Made by a program: the position numbers and the translations under genes. Below, in pieces: positions 52,104-60,970 of a DNA stretch of 64,000 nucleotides. This DNA is from Evansella sp041820985 (lineage in GTDB: Bacteria > Bacillota > Bacilli > Bacillales > Salisediminibacteriaceae): the NCBI RefSeq assembly GCF_041820985.1, contig NZ_JBGUAU010000005.1, positions 1 through 64,000 on the forward strand. The letters are read 5' to 3'. Positions within the stretch are counted from its first letter, which is position 1; each line of letters opens with the position of its first letter. The notes beneath the pieces were generated by a model. It ran no database searches. It was not told the origin of the DNA and was given only the letters and a program-made list of their open reading frames with translations.

Positions 52104-52856
52104 CTACATTAATTGTCCACCATTAACTTCTATTATCTGACCTGTAACAAATCCTGCGTAGTCTGATGCCAAATATAAAGTAGCTCCAACCGTTTCCTCT
52201 GGTGTTCCCTCTCTCCCCATCGGTATGGTCTTTACTGCATTTTGACGTTTTTCAGGAGAAGTATGCCTATCATGGAAAGGCGTACTAATTGTCCCAGGTG
52301 AAAGGGCATTTACATTGATGTAATATTCTACTAAATCCTTTGCAAGGGCCTTAGTTAACGTACTTACTCCCCCTTTAGAAGTTGCATATGCAATGGAATC
52401 ACTGCCCCCGCCATTGGTTGCTGCTATTGATGTAACATTTATAATTTTTCCCTTTGTTTGTTTGAGTAATGGTAACGTAGCTCTCGTTACTAGATAAACA
52501 GACTTTAAATTTACGTCAATAACCCGATCCCATAAATCTTCATCTAGATCTTCCAATCTAGCACGTTTGACCATTGAACCTGCATTATTAACTAAAATAT
52601 CAATTGTTCCGAATTCTTCTTTAATTTCCTCTACCATTCGATTTACTTGTTGAGAGTCAGAGACATCTCCACTTAGGAGTAGGCTTCTCCTTCCACACTT
52701 TTCTATTTCAGCTTTAACTTCCTCCGCCTCTTGAACACTACTATTATAGTGGACGATTACGTCTGCCCCATGTTGAGCAAAGGCTATAGCAGTAGCTCTC
52801 CCTATTCCAGTACTACTTCCTGTTACAAACACCGTTTTCCCTTCAAAATTATACAT
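52104..52856 (-). CDS. short-chain dehydrogenase, sugar-acid type
   Basis: The product is 250 residues from ATG 52856, with GAGGAGAG 6 nt upstream. Motifs are FVTGSSTGIGRATAIAFAQH (cofactor), NNAG, INVTSIAATNGGGSDSIAYATSKGG cut as Ser plus Y-x-x-x-K (IAYATSK), and a C-terminal VTGQIIEVNGG. This is the FabG/glucose-dehydrogenase-like class. Within the cluster it probably oxidises the sugar at C1 or a 3-deoxy sugar acid, for example L-rhamnose or a deoxy-keto acid. Confidence 0.88.
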   Translation of the reverse strand: MYNFEGKTVFVTGSSTGIGRATAIAFAQHGADVIVHYNSSVQEAEEVKAEIEKCGRRSLLLSGDVSDSQQVNRMVEEIKEEFGTIDILVNNAGSMVKRARLEDLDEDLWDRVIDVNLKSVYLVTRATLPLLKQTKGKIINVTSIAATNGGGSDSIAYATSKGGVSTLTKALAKDLVEYYINVNALSPGTISTPFHDRHTSPEKRQNAVKTIPMGREGTPEETVGATLYLASDYAGFVTGQIIEVNGGQLM

Positions 52857-52882
52857 ATTGACTCTCCTCACAGTACTTTAGA

Positions 52883-53929
52883 TTATTTATTCGAAGTTAT
52901 TTGGAATGGAACGCTAAACCTTACACTTAACTCCTCTAATTCCTTAGAAACTTCCTCAGACAAAGATATTCCGTGCTGCAAGTGATATTCGGCTTTCTGT
53001 CTTTCTAGATCTCCTGGCATATAGACTTGAGCGTGTCCTTCCATTGGCTTACTCTCCACTGTTTCCTTAATTCTTGCATGTAAGTTGTCAAAAAACATTT
53101 CTTTCCGAACAAATCCGTCAAGGCTGATAGCCCCTATCAAATGTCCAACTCGTTGCGGTTTATCATCCCCATACATTTTCGGGATACTTTTTCCAAATAA
53201 GGACCCAGTTAAAACTCCAGAAAGTATATCAACCATAATCGCTAATCCTGAACCTTTGGCACCCATGGGTAAAATATAACCTTCTAGTGCTTCCGCCGCA
53301 TACGTTGTAGGTTTCCCTTCTTTCGTAATAGCCCATCCTTCAGGGATAGCTTCGTTATTTTTATTGGCCAAAATAATTTTTCCACGAGCTACATTACTCG
53401 TTGCCATATCTAAAACAACCGGCGCTTCTCCATCTTTATTAGGAATAGCAATAGACAAAGGATTCGTACCTAAGGATGGCTCTGCTGCACCAAAAGGTAC
53501 CATGAGTGGGGACGCATTTGTCATTGCAATTCCAATTAAACCTTTCTCTGCTATCAATTTCGTGTAGTAAGCGGAAGTTCCATTATGGTTTGAATTAGAA
53601 ATTCCCACAAATCCAGTACCATATTCCTGTGCTTTTTTCACCGCTTCTTCTACGGCAAAAACAGAAGCAACTTGTCCCCAACCGTTATTGGCATCATATA
53701 AGGAGGAAGTTAGTGTTTCATTTATCTTATCTAGCTTTGTTTTCCCTTCAATTAAGCCTTTATCAAAACGTTTAATATAATCATGTAATCGAGACACTCC
53801 ATGGGAGACAACGCCCGTAAGTTCCGCATCCAATAAAGTATCAGCTATTATAGTTGCTTCCTCTTCAGGTACAACTTTTTTTAAGATTTCAAAAGAAAAT
53901 TCCTTTAACTCCTCTGCCTGGATATTCAT
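52883..53929 (-). CDS. Ldh family (malate/ureidoglycolate/diketogulonate) oxidoreductase
   Basis: The product is 348 residues from ATG 53929. GVVSHGVSRLHDYIKRFDKG (catalytic His in SHG), GFVGISNSNHNGTSAYYTKL, PLSIAIPNK and VVLDMATSNVARGKI are the signature blocks of the LDH2/MDHG2 fold (YlbC, YiaK, AllD relatives), which reduce 2-keto acids with NAD(P)H. It is probably the reductase of a keto-sugar acid in this pathway. Starts 61 nt after the DJ-1 gene stop. Confidence 0.87.
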   Translation of the reverse strand: MNIQAEELKEFSFEILKKVVPEEEATIIADTLLDAELTGVVSHGVSRLHDYIKRFDKGLIEGKTKLDKINETLTSSLYDANNGWGQVASVFAVEEAVKKAQEYGTGFVGISNSNHNGTSAYYTKLIAEKGLIGIAMTNASPLMVPFGAAEPSLGTNPLSIAIPNKDGEAPVVLDMATSNVARGKIILANKNNEAIPEGWAITKEGKPTTYAAEALEGYILPMGAKGSGLAIMVDILSGVLTGSLFGKSIPKMYGDDKPQRVGHLIGAISLDGFVRKEMFFDNLHARIKETVESKPMEGHAQVYMPGDLERQKAEYHLQHGISLSEEVSKELEELSVRFSVPFQITSNK

Positions 53930-53990
53930 ACCCTTAGCACCTCTCATAAAAAGTAGTCCTTATGCTGTTATCACTATATGTGTTTTTAAC

Positions 53991-54554
53991 TTACTTACTA
54001 ACTCCCTCTATGAATTGCTTCATAAATCCTGGAAGGTCTCTCCACGTTTGTGCCGATACAATATTCCCATCAGTTATCACCAATTCTTCACTAAACTGAG
54101 CACCGGACTCCTCCACTTCAAAGTGACATGTTGGAACAGCTGTTATTTTTCTATTTAAAACAAGTTCTTTTAATTCAGGAACAAGAAAAACAATTGCCCC
54201 GTGGCAAATTACCCCCGTAATTTTGTTTTCTCTTAAGAAATGTCCAACAATATGAACGGTTTCAGGTTTTGTTCGGATATGTTCTGGTGCCCTTCCCCCT
54301 GGTATGATGAGTGCATCATAGTCTTCAGGATTCACTTCGCTGAATTTTTTCTGTGCTGGGACACGATAAGCAAGTCTTTCTGTAGATACCTCCATAATTC
54401 CAGGCTGTCTATCGTGTACCACGGTTTGTACCTCCTCTTTGTTTGGTACAGCAATTGTAGTCTCAAATCCTTCTTCAATACATCTGTATAATGGGTAAAT
54501 TACCTCAAGGGTTTCTGCAGCATCTCCAGTTAAAATTAAAATTCTCTTAGTCAT
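53991..54554 (-). CDS. DJ-1/PfpI family protein
   Basis: The product is 187 residues from ATG 54554, with AAAGGTGA 8 nt upstream. A GTG at 54,566 overlaps that site. ALIIPGGRAPEHIRTKPETV and ITGVICHGAIVFLVPE place the nucleophile Cys of GxxCHG at about residue 100. Relatives act as proteases, deglycases or glyoxalase III. Here detoxification of reactive aldehydes from sugar cleavage would make sense, but that is inference. Confidence 0.85.
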   Translation of the reverse strand: MTKRILILTGDAAETLEVIYPLYRCIEEGFETTIAVPNKEEVQTVVHDRQPGIMEVSTERLAYRVPAQKKFSEVNPEDYDALIIPGGRAPEHIRTKPETVHIVGHFLRENKITGVICHGAIVFLVPELKELVLNRKITAVPTCHFEVEESGAQFSEELVITDGNIVSAQTWRDLPGFMKQFIEGVSK

Positions 54555-54639
54555 CAAATATCTCACCTTTCTGTTTGTGATATGGTTTTATGATTCCTCC
54601 GTGAAACTGCAAACTAGCACAATAGAGTATTTAAAATGG

Positions 54640-54779
54640 ATTCTCTCAAATCCGTTGCACGTGGACGCTATCCACAGGCAATGCCTCAGATTCCTCGCTA
54701 GCAATGAACCTGCTCGCTGTGGGCTCCGCATATTGTTTTTTCCCGCTGGAGTCTCCGCTTTCCACTCCTTAGAGAGTGT
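54640..54779. repeat. GC-rich Bacillus-type repeat inside the operon
   Basis: CGTTGCACGTGGACGCTATC, GCTCGCTGTGGGCTCCGC and CCCGCTGGAGTCTCCGCTTT, CCACTCC. It matches the layout of a common Bacillus repeat (GTGGACGCTTTCCGCGG ... GGAGTCTCCGCTTTCCACTCC) and is a distant relative of 12,012. It sits in the 336-bp gap between two same-strand genes. Nothing else is seen there. Confidence 0.65.
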
Positions 54780-54890
54780 ATGTTCACGGTAGACTTACAA
54801 GAGGAAGATTTCCTGACCATGGACGATGTAAATTGGTTATGCCTCCTTGGTGCGCTACTTTGTGTGTTTTCATGACACCCCTCCAAATTA

Positions 54891-56345
54891 CTAACTTGGG
54901 GTTATGGTTATTGTCTTTATTGACGTAAAAAATTCCTTTGCCGCTTCACCCTGTTCTCTAGAGTGAGAGCTAGAAGCTTTCATTCCTCCAAATGGGGCCT
55001 GGTATTCAACCCCTGCACTTTCACCATTTACTTTTATTAAGCCCGCATCTATTTCATTTACAAAGGTAAAGGCATAACCTAGATTACGTGTAAAAATGGA
55101 CGCGCATAACCCAAAGGCATTATCATTGGCTAGTTCAATAGCTTCATCTAAATTGGCTACTTTAATTAAACACAGAACAGGACCAAAAATTTCCTCTTGA
55201 GCAATTGCCATTGAATTTTCAACATCCTCAAAAACAGTTGGTTGTATGAAATACCCATCCTTAAATTCTTCATCGGTTAACGTATTTCCACCAAAGGTTA
55301 GCGTTGCACCTTCTTCTTTGCCTTTCTTTATAAAATGTAATACTGTTTCTAACTGAGACTTTGATGATAAAGGCCCCATGAATGTATCTTCAGCTACACC
55401 CGGTCCTACCTTAATGTTTGAAACTTCTTTTATGACCTTTTCTTTAAAATCATGATAAATATCTTCGTGAATATAAACTCTACTGGTAGCAGTACACTTT
55501 TGCCCAGTATGTTTCATGGCCCCACTTACAGTCAGTTTCGATGCTAAATCTAAATCCGCATCATTCAATACAATTACCGGATTCTTTCCTCCCATTTCAA
55601 GTTGATATTTAGCCCCCCGTTGAATACACGTGGTGGCAATGTGCTTTCCAACCTCGTTTGAACCTGTAAAAGTAATTGCATTTACATTTCTATTTTCTAC
55701 TAAACTATTTCCAACTTCAGAACCGCTCCCTGTTACAATATTAACTACTCCTGGAGGAAATCCCGCTTCTGCAAATACTTCCATAATCTTTATGGCTGTA
55801 ATTGCTGTTTCAGATGCAGGTTTAATAATGACCGTATTTCCATAAACAAGGGCAGGAGCCATTTTCCAAATGGGAATGGCTATAGGGAAATTCCACGGTG
55901 TGATCACACCTACCACTCCAATAGGAACTCTTGTTGTATATAGAAGGTTTCTACTATCTGTAGATGGAATCGTGTCACCAACCTTTCGAAGCCCTTCTTG
56001 TGCATAATATCTGAGGATTGCTCCCCCTCTTATTACTTCACCCTTTGTTTCAACTAATGTTTTCCCCATTTCCAACGTGGCCGTTTTAGCTATCTCTTCT
56101 ATCTTTTCTTCCAGTAAGTCTGCGGCTTTTCGTAACAATTCTCCCCTTACTACTGAGGAGGTTCTTTTCCACGAGTTTAACGCCTTTTTAGCAGATTCTA
56201 CGGATTTTTCCACATCTGCTTTTGTAGATTTCTGAATATAACCAACTATTTCTTTAGTATTGGCTGGGTTATGACTAACTAGAGTTTCATTACTATTGGA
56301 TGGCAACCATTCACCAGCAATATAATTTAAATAAGTATCACTCAT
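54891..56345 (-). CDS. aldehyde dehydrogenase (2-oxoglutarate-semialdehyde type)
   Basis: The product is 484 residues with TGGAGGG upstream. Features are VITPWNFPIAIPIWKMAPAL (cofactor Asn), ITFTGSNEVGKHIA, YQLEMGGKNPVIVLNDAD (base Glu), HTGQKCTATSRVYIHE (catalytic Cys) and AQEEIFGPVLCL. Among ALDHs it is closest in pattern to the KGSADH/succinate-semialdehyde group used after a DapA-type dehydratase. Lies 24 nt downstream of that gene, so the two steps are coupled. Confidence 0.9.
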   Translation of the reverse strand: MSDTYLNYIAGEWLPSNSNETLVSHNPANTKEIVGYIQKSTKADVEKSVESAKKALNSWKRTSSVVRGELLRKAADLLEEKIEEIAKTATLEMGKTLVETKGEVIRGGAILRYYAQEGLRKVGDTIPSTDSRNLLYTTRVPIGVVGVITPWNFPIAIPIWKMAPALVYGNTVIIKPASETAITAIKIMEVFAEAGFPPGVVNIVTGSGSEVGNSLVENRNVNAITFTGSNEVGKHIATTCIQRGAKYQLEMGGKNPVIVLNDADLDLASKLTVSGAMKHTGQKCTATSRVYIHEDIYHDFKEKVIKEVSNIKVGPGVAEDTFMGPLSSKSQLETVLHFIKKGKEEGATLTFGGNTLTDEEFKDGYFIQPTVFEDVENSMAIAQEEIFGPVLCLIKVANLDEAIELANDNAFGLCASIFTRNLGYAFTFVNEIDAGLIKVNGESAGVEYQAPFGGMKASSSHSREQGEAAKEFFTSIKTITITPS

Positions 56346-56369
56346 TTTTGACCCTCCACTTACAGATTT

Positions 56370-57290
56370 CTAAACTTTATGATAATTTAATCCCCAACTA
56401 TTAATTAAGTCTCGTAAACTAACCTTATCGTCTTCCTTTAATGGAGCTACAGGTTCTCTAGTCACTCCACCATTTAAACCCACTAACTCCATAGCCTCTT
56501 TGATTACTACAACATTATTTCCGCTATTGTACTTAGCTCGTAAATCTTCAAATGCCACTATTTGATTCCATATTTCCCAAATTGTGTTGTTGTCATTATT
56601 TTCAAGTGCTTCGAGTAGAGCAAAGGATTTCTCAGGATAAAGATTGACTAGACCAGAAGTGAATCCTCGTGCACCCACCTGGTAAAAGAAAGGCGCCCAT
56701 TTTTCTGCTGTTCCACAAATCATGGCTACATTATTATTAGTTACGTCAATTTTATTAAAGGTTTTCGCAAATCGAGGAAGGTCATTAATGGCATATTTAA
56801 TTCCAACAAGTTTATCCATAGACGAAAGTTCCAAAAGAACTTCATCACTAATGTTTGGATCTTTAAAATAAACAACGGCAGGTAAATCAACGGATGTAAT
56901 AATTTTCTTGAAGTATTGAACAGCACCTTCAGTTGTTATATAGGGATGGATTGGCATATGAATCATGATGCCATCTGCCCCTACTTCCTTTGCAAAGTTC
57001 CCCAACTCAATAGCTGTTTTTACAGCGTAACCAACACCTGCAACTACTTTAGCCCTTCCGTCTACTTGTTCTGTCACCATTTTTATTTCTAATTTTGCTT
57101 CATCGATAGTCAAAGAATAAAACTCACTCGTATTACCACATGGAACTATTACCTTAAGGCCACTATTAATAAGAAACTCTGCATTTTGTTTTACTTGATC
57201 ACTATCCATTTCCTTTGTATCTTTATGAAAAGGTGTAACGGTAATACCTACTATTGTTTCTAAACTTCTACTAAATTCTTTGTAGTTCAT
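56370..57290 (-). CDS. DapA-type aldolase/dehydratase
   Basis: The product is 306 residues from ATG 57290. The TIM-barrel motifs are GITVTPFHKDTKEMD, VPCGNTSEFYSLTIDEAKLE (Gx[ST]-like substrate loop, here GNTSEF), YF at the Tyr position (VVYFKDPN), and KLVGIKYAINDLPRF with the Schiff-base Lys. The family includes KDG aldolase, 5-dehydro-4-deoxyglucarate dehydratase and deoxy-pentonate enzymes. Which reaction applies is open. The aldehyde dehydrogenase next door suits either pyruvate plus aldehyde or semialdehyde production. Confidence 0.85.
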   Translation of the reverse strand: MNYKEFSRSLETIVGITVTPFHKDTKEMDSDQVKQNAEFLINSGLKVIVPCGNTSEFYSLTIDEAKLEIKMVTEQVDGRAKVVAGVGYAVKTAIELGNFAKEVGADGIMIHMPIHPYITTEGAVQYFKKIITSVDLPAVVYFKDPNISDEVLLELSSMDKLVGIKYAINDLPRFAKTFNKIDVTNNNVAMICGTAEKWAPFFYQVGARGFTSGLVNLYPEKSFALLEALENNDNNTIWEIWNQIVAFEDLRAKYNSGNNVVVIKEAMELVGLNGGVTREPVAPLKEDDKVSLRDLINSWGLNYHKV

Positions 57291-57411
57291 AAGATTTCCG
57301 GACACTATTACTTAGCCTCCGGGCTTGCCCCCTTTATACCAGTCTTCTATAATGTTCTTACTTTTTATTTATTAACCATCCAATAGTAATGAGAAGTAAT
57401 ATTTACAATTT

Positions 57412-58299
57412 TTATCCCTTTACTGAACCAGCAGTCATCCCAGAAACAATTCTATTATTAAAGAACAAAAATAAAATAAAAGGAGGTATCGTAATTAATA
57501 ACACATTTGCAAATAGAAGATTCCAAGATGTTTCATACATACTCATGAAATTATAAAGAGTTAATTGAAGAGTTGCATTCTCTGCTCCTGGGAAGAAATA
57601 TAAAGGATGAACAAAGTCATTAAAAATATTTACCGCAGAAATAATAATTACTGTTGCATGAATTGGTTTTAATAATGGAAAAATTATCTTTAAAAACAAC
57701 ATCCAACCACCACAACCGTCAATAATAGCTGACTCATCAATTTCCCTAGGGATAGTAGCTATAAAACCTCTGTATAGGACAATGGCAAAAGGAACCGTTA
57801 TTGCCACCATGATTAAGATAATACCTGGAAGGGTTTTAAACAAATGAAGTTTATCAAGTACCCAAATGGTAGGCACAATGGCCGTCGGTACCATTAATCC
57901 CGATATAAATACAAAGGCAATGCCATTTGTCTTTTTATCACTTCTCCGTTGTAGAACAAACGCTGTCATGGAACAAACAAACACCAAAATTGTAATTGAA
58001 GTTAATGTTATTACCGTACTATTAAAATACGCCAGTAACAGCATTCCATTTCTTGCATTTAATACTTCCGTCAGATTCTCAATTATTCGGAATTCTGTTG
58101 GCCAACTTATGGACATTCTACTAGCTTCTTCGTTTGTTTTGAAAGAATTAATGATAATGAAATAAAAGGGAATTAAAAATACTACTGCAGAAAATAGTAC
58201 GACTAATCCTTCAATCAACAGATTGGTAAAAGTCCTTTTGTTCTTTTTCTTTTTTATCTCTAAATTCTGGTTTGCTCGAACGGTTGTTTCCGGTCTCAT
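57412..58299 (-). CDS. carbohydrate ABC transporter permease (MalG type)
   Basis: The product is 295 residues with six helices. The EAA loop is EIDESAIIDGCGGWMLFLKIIFPLLKP, cut here as EIDESAIIDGCGGWMLFLKI. The basic N-terminal stretch (KKKKNKR) is cytoplasmic. It overlaps the partner permease by 4 nt. Confidence 0.92.
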   Translation of the reverse strand: MRPETTVRANQNLEIKKKKNKRTFTNLLIEGLVVLFSAVVFLIPFYFIIINSFKTNEEASRMSISWPTEFRIIENLTEVLNARNGMLLLAYFNSTVITLTSITILVFVCSMTAFVLQRRSDKKTNGIAFVFISGLMVPTAIVPTIWVLDKLHLFKTLPGIILIMVAITVPFAIVLYRGFIATIPREIDESAIIDGCGGWMLFLKIIFPLLKPIHATVIIISAVNIFNDFVHPLYFFPGAENATLQLTLYNFMSMYETSWNLLFANVLLITIPPFILFLFFNNRIVSGMTAGSVKG

Positions 58300-59156
58300 A
58301 AGTCCACCTCTTTTCTATTGAGAAACATATATAAAGGAAAGGCAATGGCTGCTACTAACATAAATAAAATCACATTACCAGCTGTAGATAAACCATAGAA
58401 ACCACCTTGATATTGTTTATAGATAATAGAAGCGATTAAATCGGAACTAAACCCAGGTCCTCCCCCTGTCATAGCCCAAACTAAATCGAAGGTACGAAGT
58501 CCACCTATGAAAGCCAAGATAATAACCGTATTAATAGCAGGTCTAGATAAAGGTAGGGTAATATTCCAAAACTCATTAAATTTATTACCCCCATCTATTT
58601 GCGCAGCTTCATAATAATCTTTTGGTATAGACATAATACCAGCAATGAAAATTACGGTTGCAATACCAACTCCTTTCCAAACATCCACTAAAGCGACAGA
58701 AATCAACGCTAAATTGGGGTTACCTAACCAATTCGGGCCATTTATTCCTAACATAGCTAATGTTTCATTAATTAGCCCACGAGAAGGGTGCATTAAGGCA
58801 CTAAACGTGATACCGACGGCTATGGTACTAACTAACGTTGGAAAAAATACAGTTGCTCTTAGAAAACTTTTCGTTTTTAATTTAGAACATAAGAAAACCG
58901 CAAAAATCAGTCCAAAAACTACCTTTAAACCCATCGTTAGACCAGCATATATTAAGGTGTTCTGAAAACCTATCATTAAAGAGGGTTCTTCAAAGAACAT
59001 AATAAAGTTTTCGAAGCCAATCCATTGCCACTCTCGAAGATCCCACCTTGTAAAACTAAAAAAGAAGGATAGTAATGTAGGTAGAATGAACAAAACACCA
59101 TAGATTATCGCTGCAGGAATTAGTAAGGTATAGGTATATACACTCTTGTATTTCAA
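58296..59156 (-). CDS. sugar ABC transporter permease (MalF/UgpA type)
   Basis: The product is 286 residues, six helices, EAA loop DYYEAAQIDGGNKFNEFWNI. Motif WAMTGGGPGFSSD is typical of CUT1 oligosaccharide permeases. No ATPase gene is present, as usual for CUT1 systems that share MsmK-type ATPases encoded elsewhere. Confidence 0.92.
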   Translation of the reverse strand: MKYKSVYTYTLLIPAAIIYGVLFILPTLLSFFFSFTRWDLREWQWIGFENFIMFFEEPSLMIGFQNTLIYAGLTMGLKVVFGLIFAVFLCSKLKTKSFLRATVFFPTLVSTIAVGITFSALMHPSRGLINETLAMLGINGPNWLGNPNLALISVALVDVWKGVGIATVIFIAGIMSIPKDYYEAAQIDGGNKFNEFWNITLPLSRPAINTVIILAFIGGLRTFDLVWAMTGGGPGFSSDLIASIIYKQYQGGFYGLSTAGNVILFMLVAAIAFPLYMFLNRKEVDL

Positions 59157-59309
59157 TATTGTTCACTCCCTATCATATATTCTATTCTAAGAAAACTAGA
59201 TGAATAGGAATATAAAGGAAAGCACCTTCTGGAAAGGTTCCATTGATGCTTTCCACTTATTATTTAACCATCATCATTGAGTACTTTAATGATTAATGAT
59301 TACTTCTGT

Positions 59310-60611
59310 TTACCAACCGTCAAGGCCTATTTGTCTAGCCTGTCTGAGTACATCTCTATCGTAGTTCTCTGCTCCATCTGCTGCAGATGTCATTCCTAAA
59401 CCGACTTCAACCAAAATTTGTTCAAGATTCGGACCTTTTAATGGAGAGTGGAATTCTAATGCCGCTTCAACTCGCCCTTCTTGTACATAGACAAGCATAT
59501 CCTTAACTGCAGGATAAACATCTTCTGGAAGTTCGATTCCTCTTATTACAGATGGTCCTTGCGGTGCGAAATTAGCCATATATATATCTTGGGCATCTTG
59601 AGAAAGGTAAAACTCAAACCACGTTTTGGCCGCTTCAAATTTTTCTGTATCTTTATTAATATAAACTGCATTTGGCATCCATAACGTCAATCCGTGATTT
59701 TCAGCGTCATCACCTGGTTGACCGAATACACCAATATTATTTATATGGTCTTTAGAAAATGCAGGCAGTGCCTGAGTTAAAATCGGGTAATGTACAGCAG
59801 TTCCCTCTCCTACCATTCTAATAGCATCTTCATATGAAGTAGCAGTTTCTTCGTCGTTAAAGAAGCCAGCATCATGAATTTCTTGCATTTTTTCAAATCC
59901 ACGAAGTGCTAATGGTGTATCTGCAAACTTAGCTTTATTATGAGTATAATCATCTGCAAAACTAGGAAGTACACTATGGACATTATAGTAATCTGCTAGA
60001 AGAATAAGTTGGGATGTCCAAGTATCTCCAAACGATGCTACAACAGGTACTTTCCCTGCATCCTTAATTACTTGATTGTTTGCCATCAGTTCATCCCAAG
60101 AACTTGGAACAGAAAGCCCGAGTTCTTCATAAACATTTTTGTTATAGAGCCATCCTCCCGCTTGTGCAGTCGTCACTGGTATACCATAACTTTTACCATC
60201 TACTGTAACTGTATCTAAGAAAGTCTCCTCTAATTTATCCATAAATGACTCGTCACTGAGGTCAATGAAATATTCGGAAGGGTTAATTGCATCCAATAAA
60301 GCGCCTGAATTATACACCATAATATCTGTCATATCCCCAGTGGCCAACCTAGTTTTCACTAGATTATCTCCTTCTGTACCAGCTGGTCGAATCTCTAATT
60401 CTGTTTTAATATTGAACCTATTTTCAATCTCTGCAACTACAGCTTCCATTCCAGCATTTGCTTGCGTAGAAGTTAATAATAACGTTAGAGTTACCTCTGT
60501 ATCGTCGTCCTCACTTCCTTGTCCACCCGTTGTACCATCAGAATTACACGCTACTAATGAAAATATCATTAGTAGAAAAATTGAACAAAGTAACTTCTTC
60601 ATAGGTTTCAT
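59310..60611 (-). CDS. sugar-binding lipoprotein of ABC importer
   Basis: The product is 433 residues from ATG 60611, with GGGAGGG 8 nt upstream. KKLLCSIFLLMIFSLVAC is a lipobox signal (SLVAC). The mature protein has VTLTLLLTSTQANAGMEAVV, YGIPVTTAQAGGWLYNKNVY and VPSSWDELMANNQVIKDAG, the family 1 solute-binding pattern for oligosaccharides. It delivers ligand to the two permeases downstream. A T-run of 29 nt lies 126 bp upstream of the start. Confidence 0.9.
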   Translation of the reverse strand: MKPMKKLLCSIFLLMIFSLVACNSDGTTGGQGSEDDDTEVTLTLLLTSTQANAGMEAVVAEIENRFNIKTELEIRPAGTEGDNLVKTRLATGDMTDIMVYNSGALLDAINPSEYFIDLSDESFMDKLEETFLDTVTVDGKSYGIPVTTAQAGGWLYNKNVYEELGLSVPSSWDELMANNQVIKDAGKVPVVASFGDTWTSQLILLADYYNVHSVLPSFADDYTHNKAKFADTPLALRGFEKMQEIHDAGFFNDEETATSYEDAIRMVGEGTAVHYPILTQALPAFSKDHINNIGVFGQPGDDAENHGLTLWMPNAVYINKDTEKFEAAKTWFEFYLSQDAQDIYMANFAPQGPSVIRGIELPEDVYPAVKDMLVYVQEGRVEAALEFHSPLKGPNLEQILVEVGLGMTSAADGAENYDRDVLRQARQIGLDGW

Positions 60612-60736
60612 TGTAATTTCCCTCCCATTTTCATTTGTTGAAATATTTTGTATTTTAATCATAAAGAAAACTTAGTTGTAATTAAACATTTTCATTTTAC
60701 TATTTAGGGGTAAATATTTTACTATTTAGAAATTTC

Positions 60737-60767
<31 letters not shown>

Positions 60768-60842
60768 AAGATTTGTTTTGTCAGTAAAAATATGATGGTA
60801 TTAAATCTATTTATTACGTAGTTGGAAGAAGGATGGGGATAA

Positions 60843-60877
60843 GCAAAGAGTGCTCGCAATAAGCGAACACTCTTTGC
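60843..60877. terminator. palindrome between regulator and importer operon
   Basis: GCAAAGAGTGCTCGC and GCGAACACTCTTTGC around AATAA, one mismatch. It has no T-run, so it could be either the terminator of the regulator gene or an operator for the importer promoter. Confidence 0.6.
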
Positions 60878-60970
60878 CTACGAAAGGTTCATAGATTGAA
60901 GAAGGATAGTCCAGTCGAAATGTCATAACAAATAAATGAAATAACGTAATTTAGACTATCTTATTTTTCT

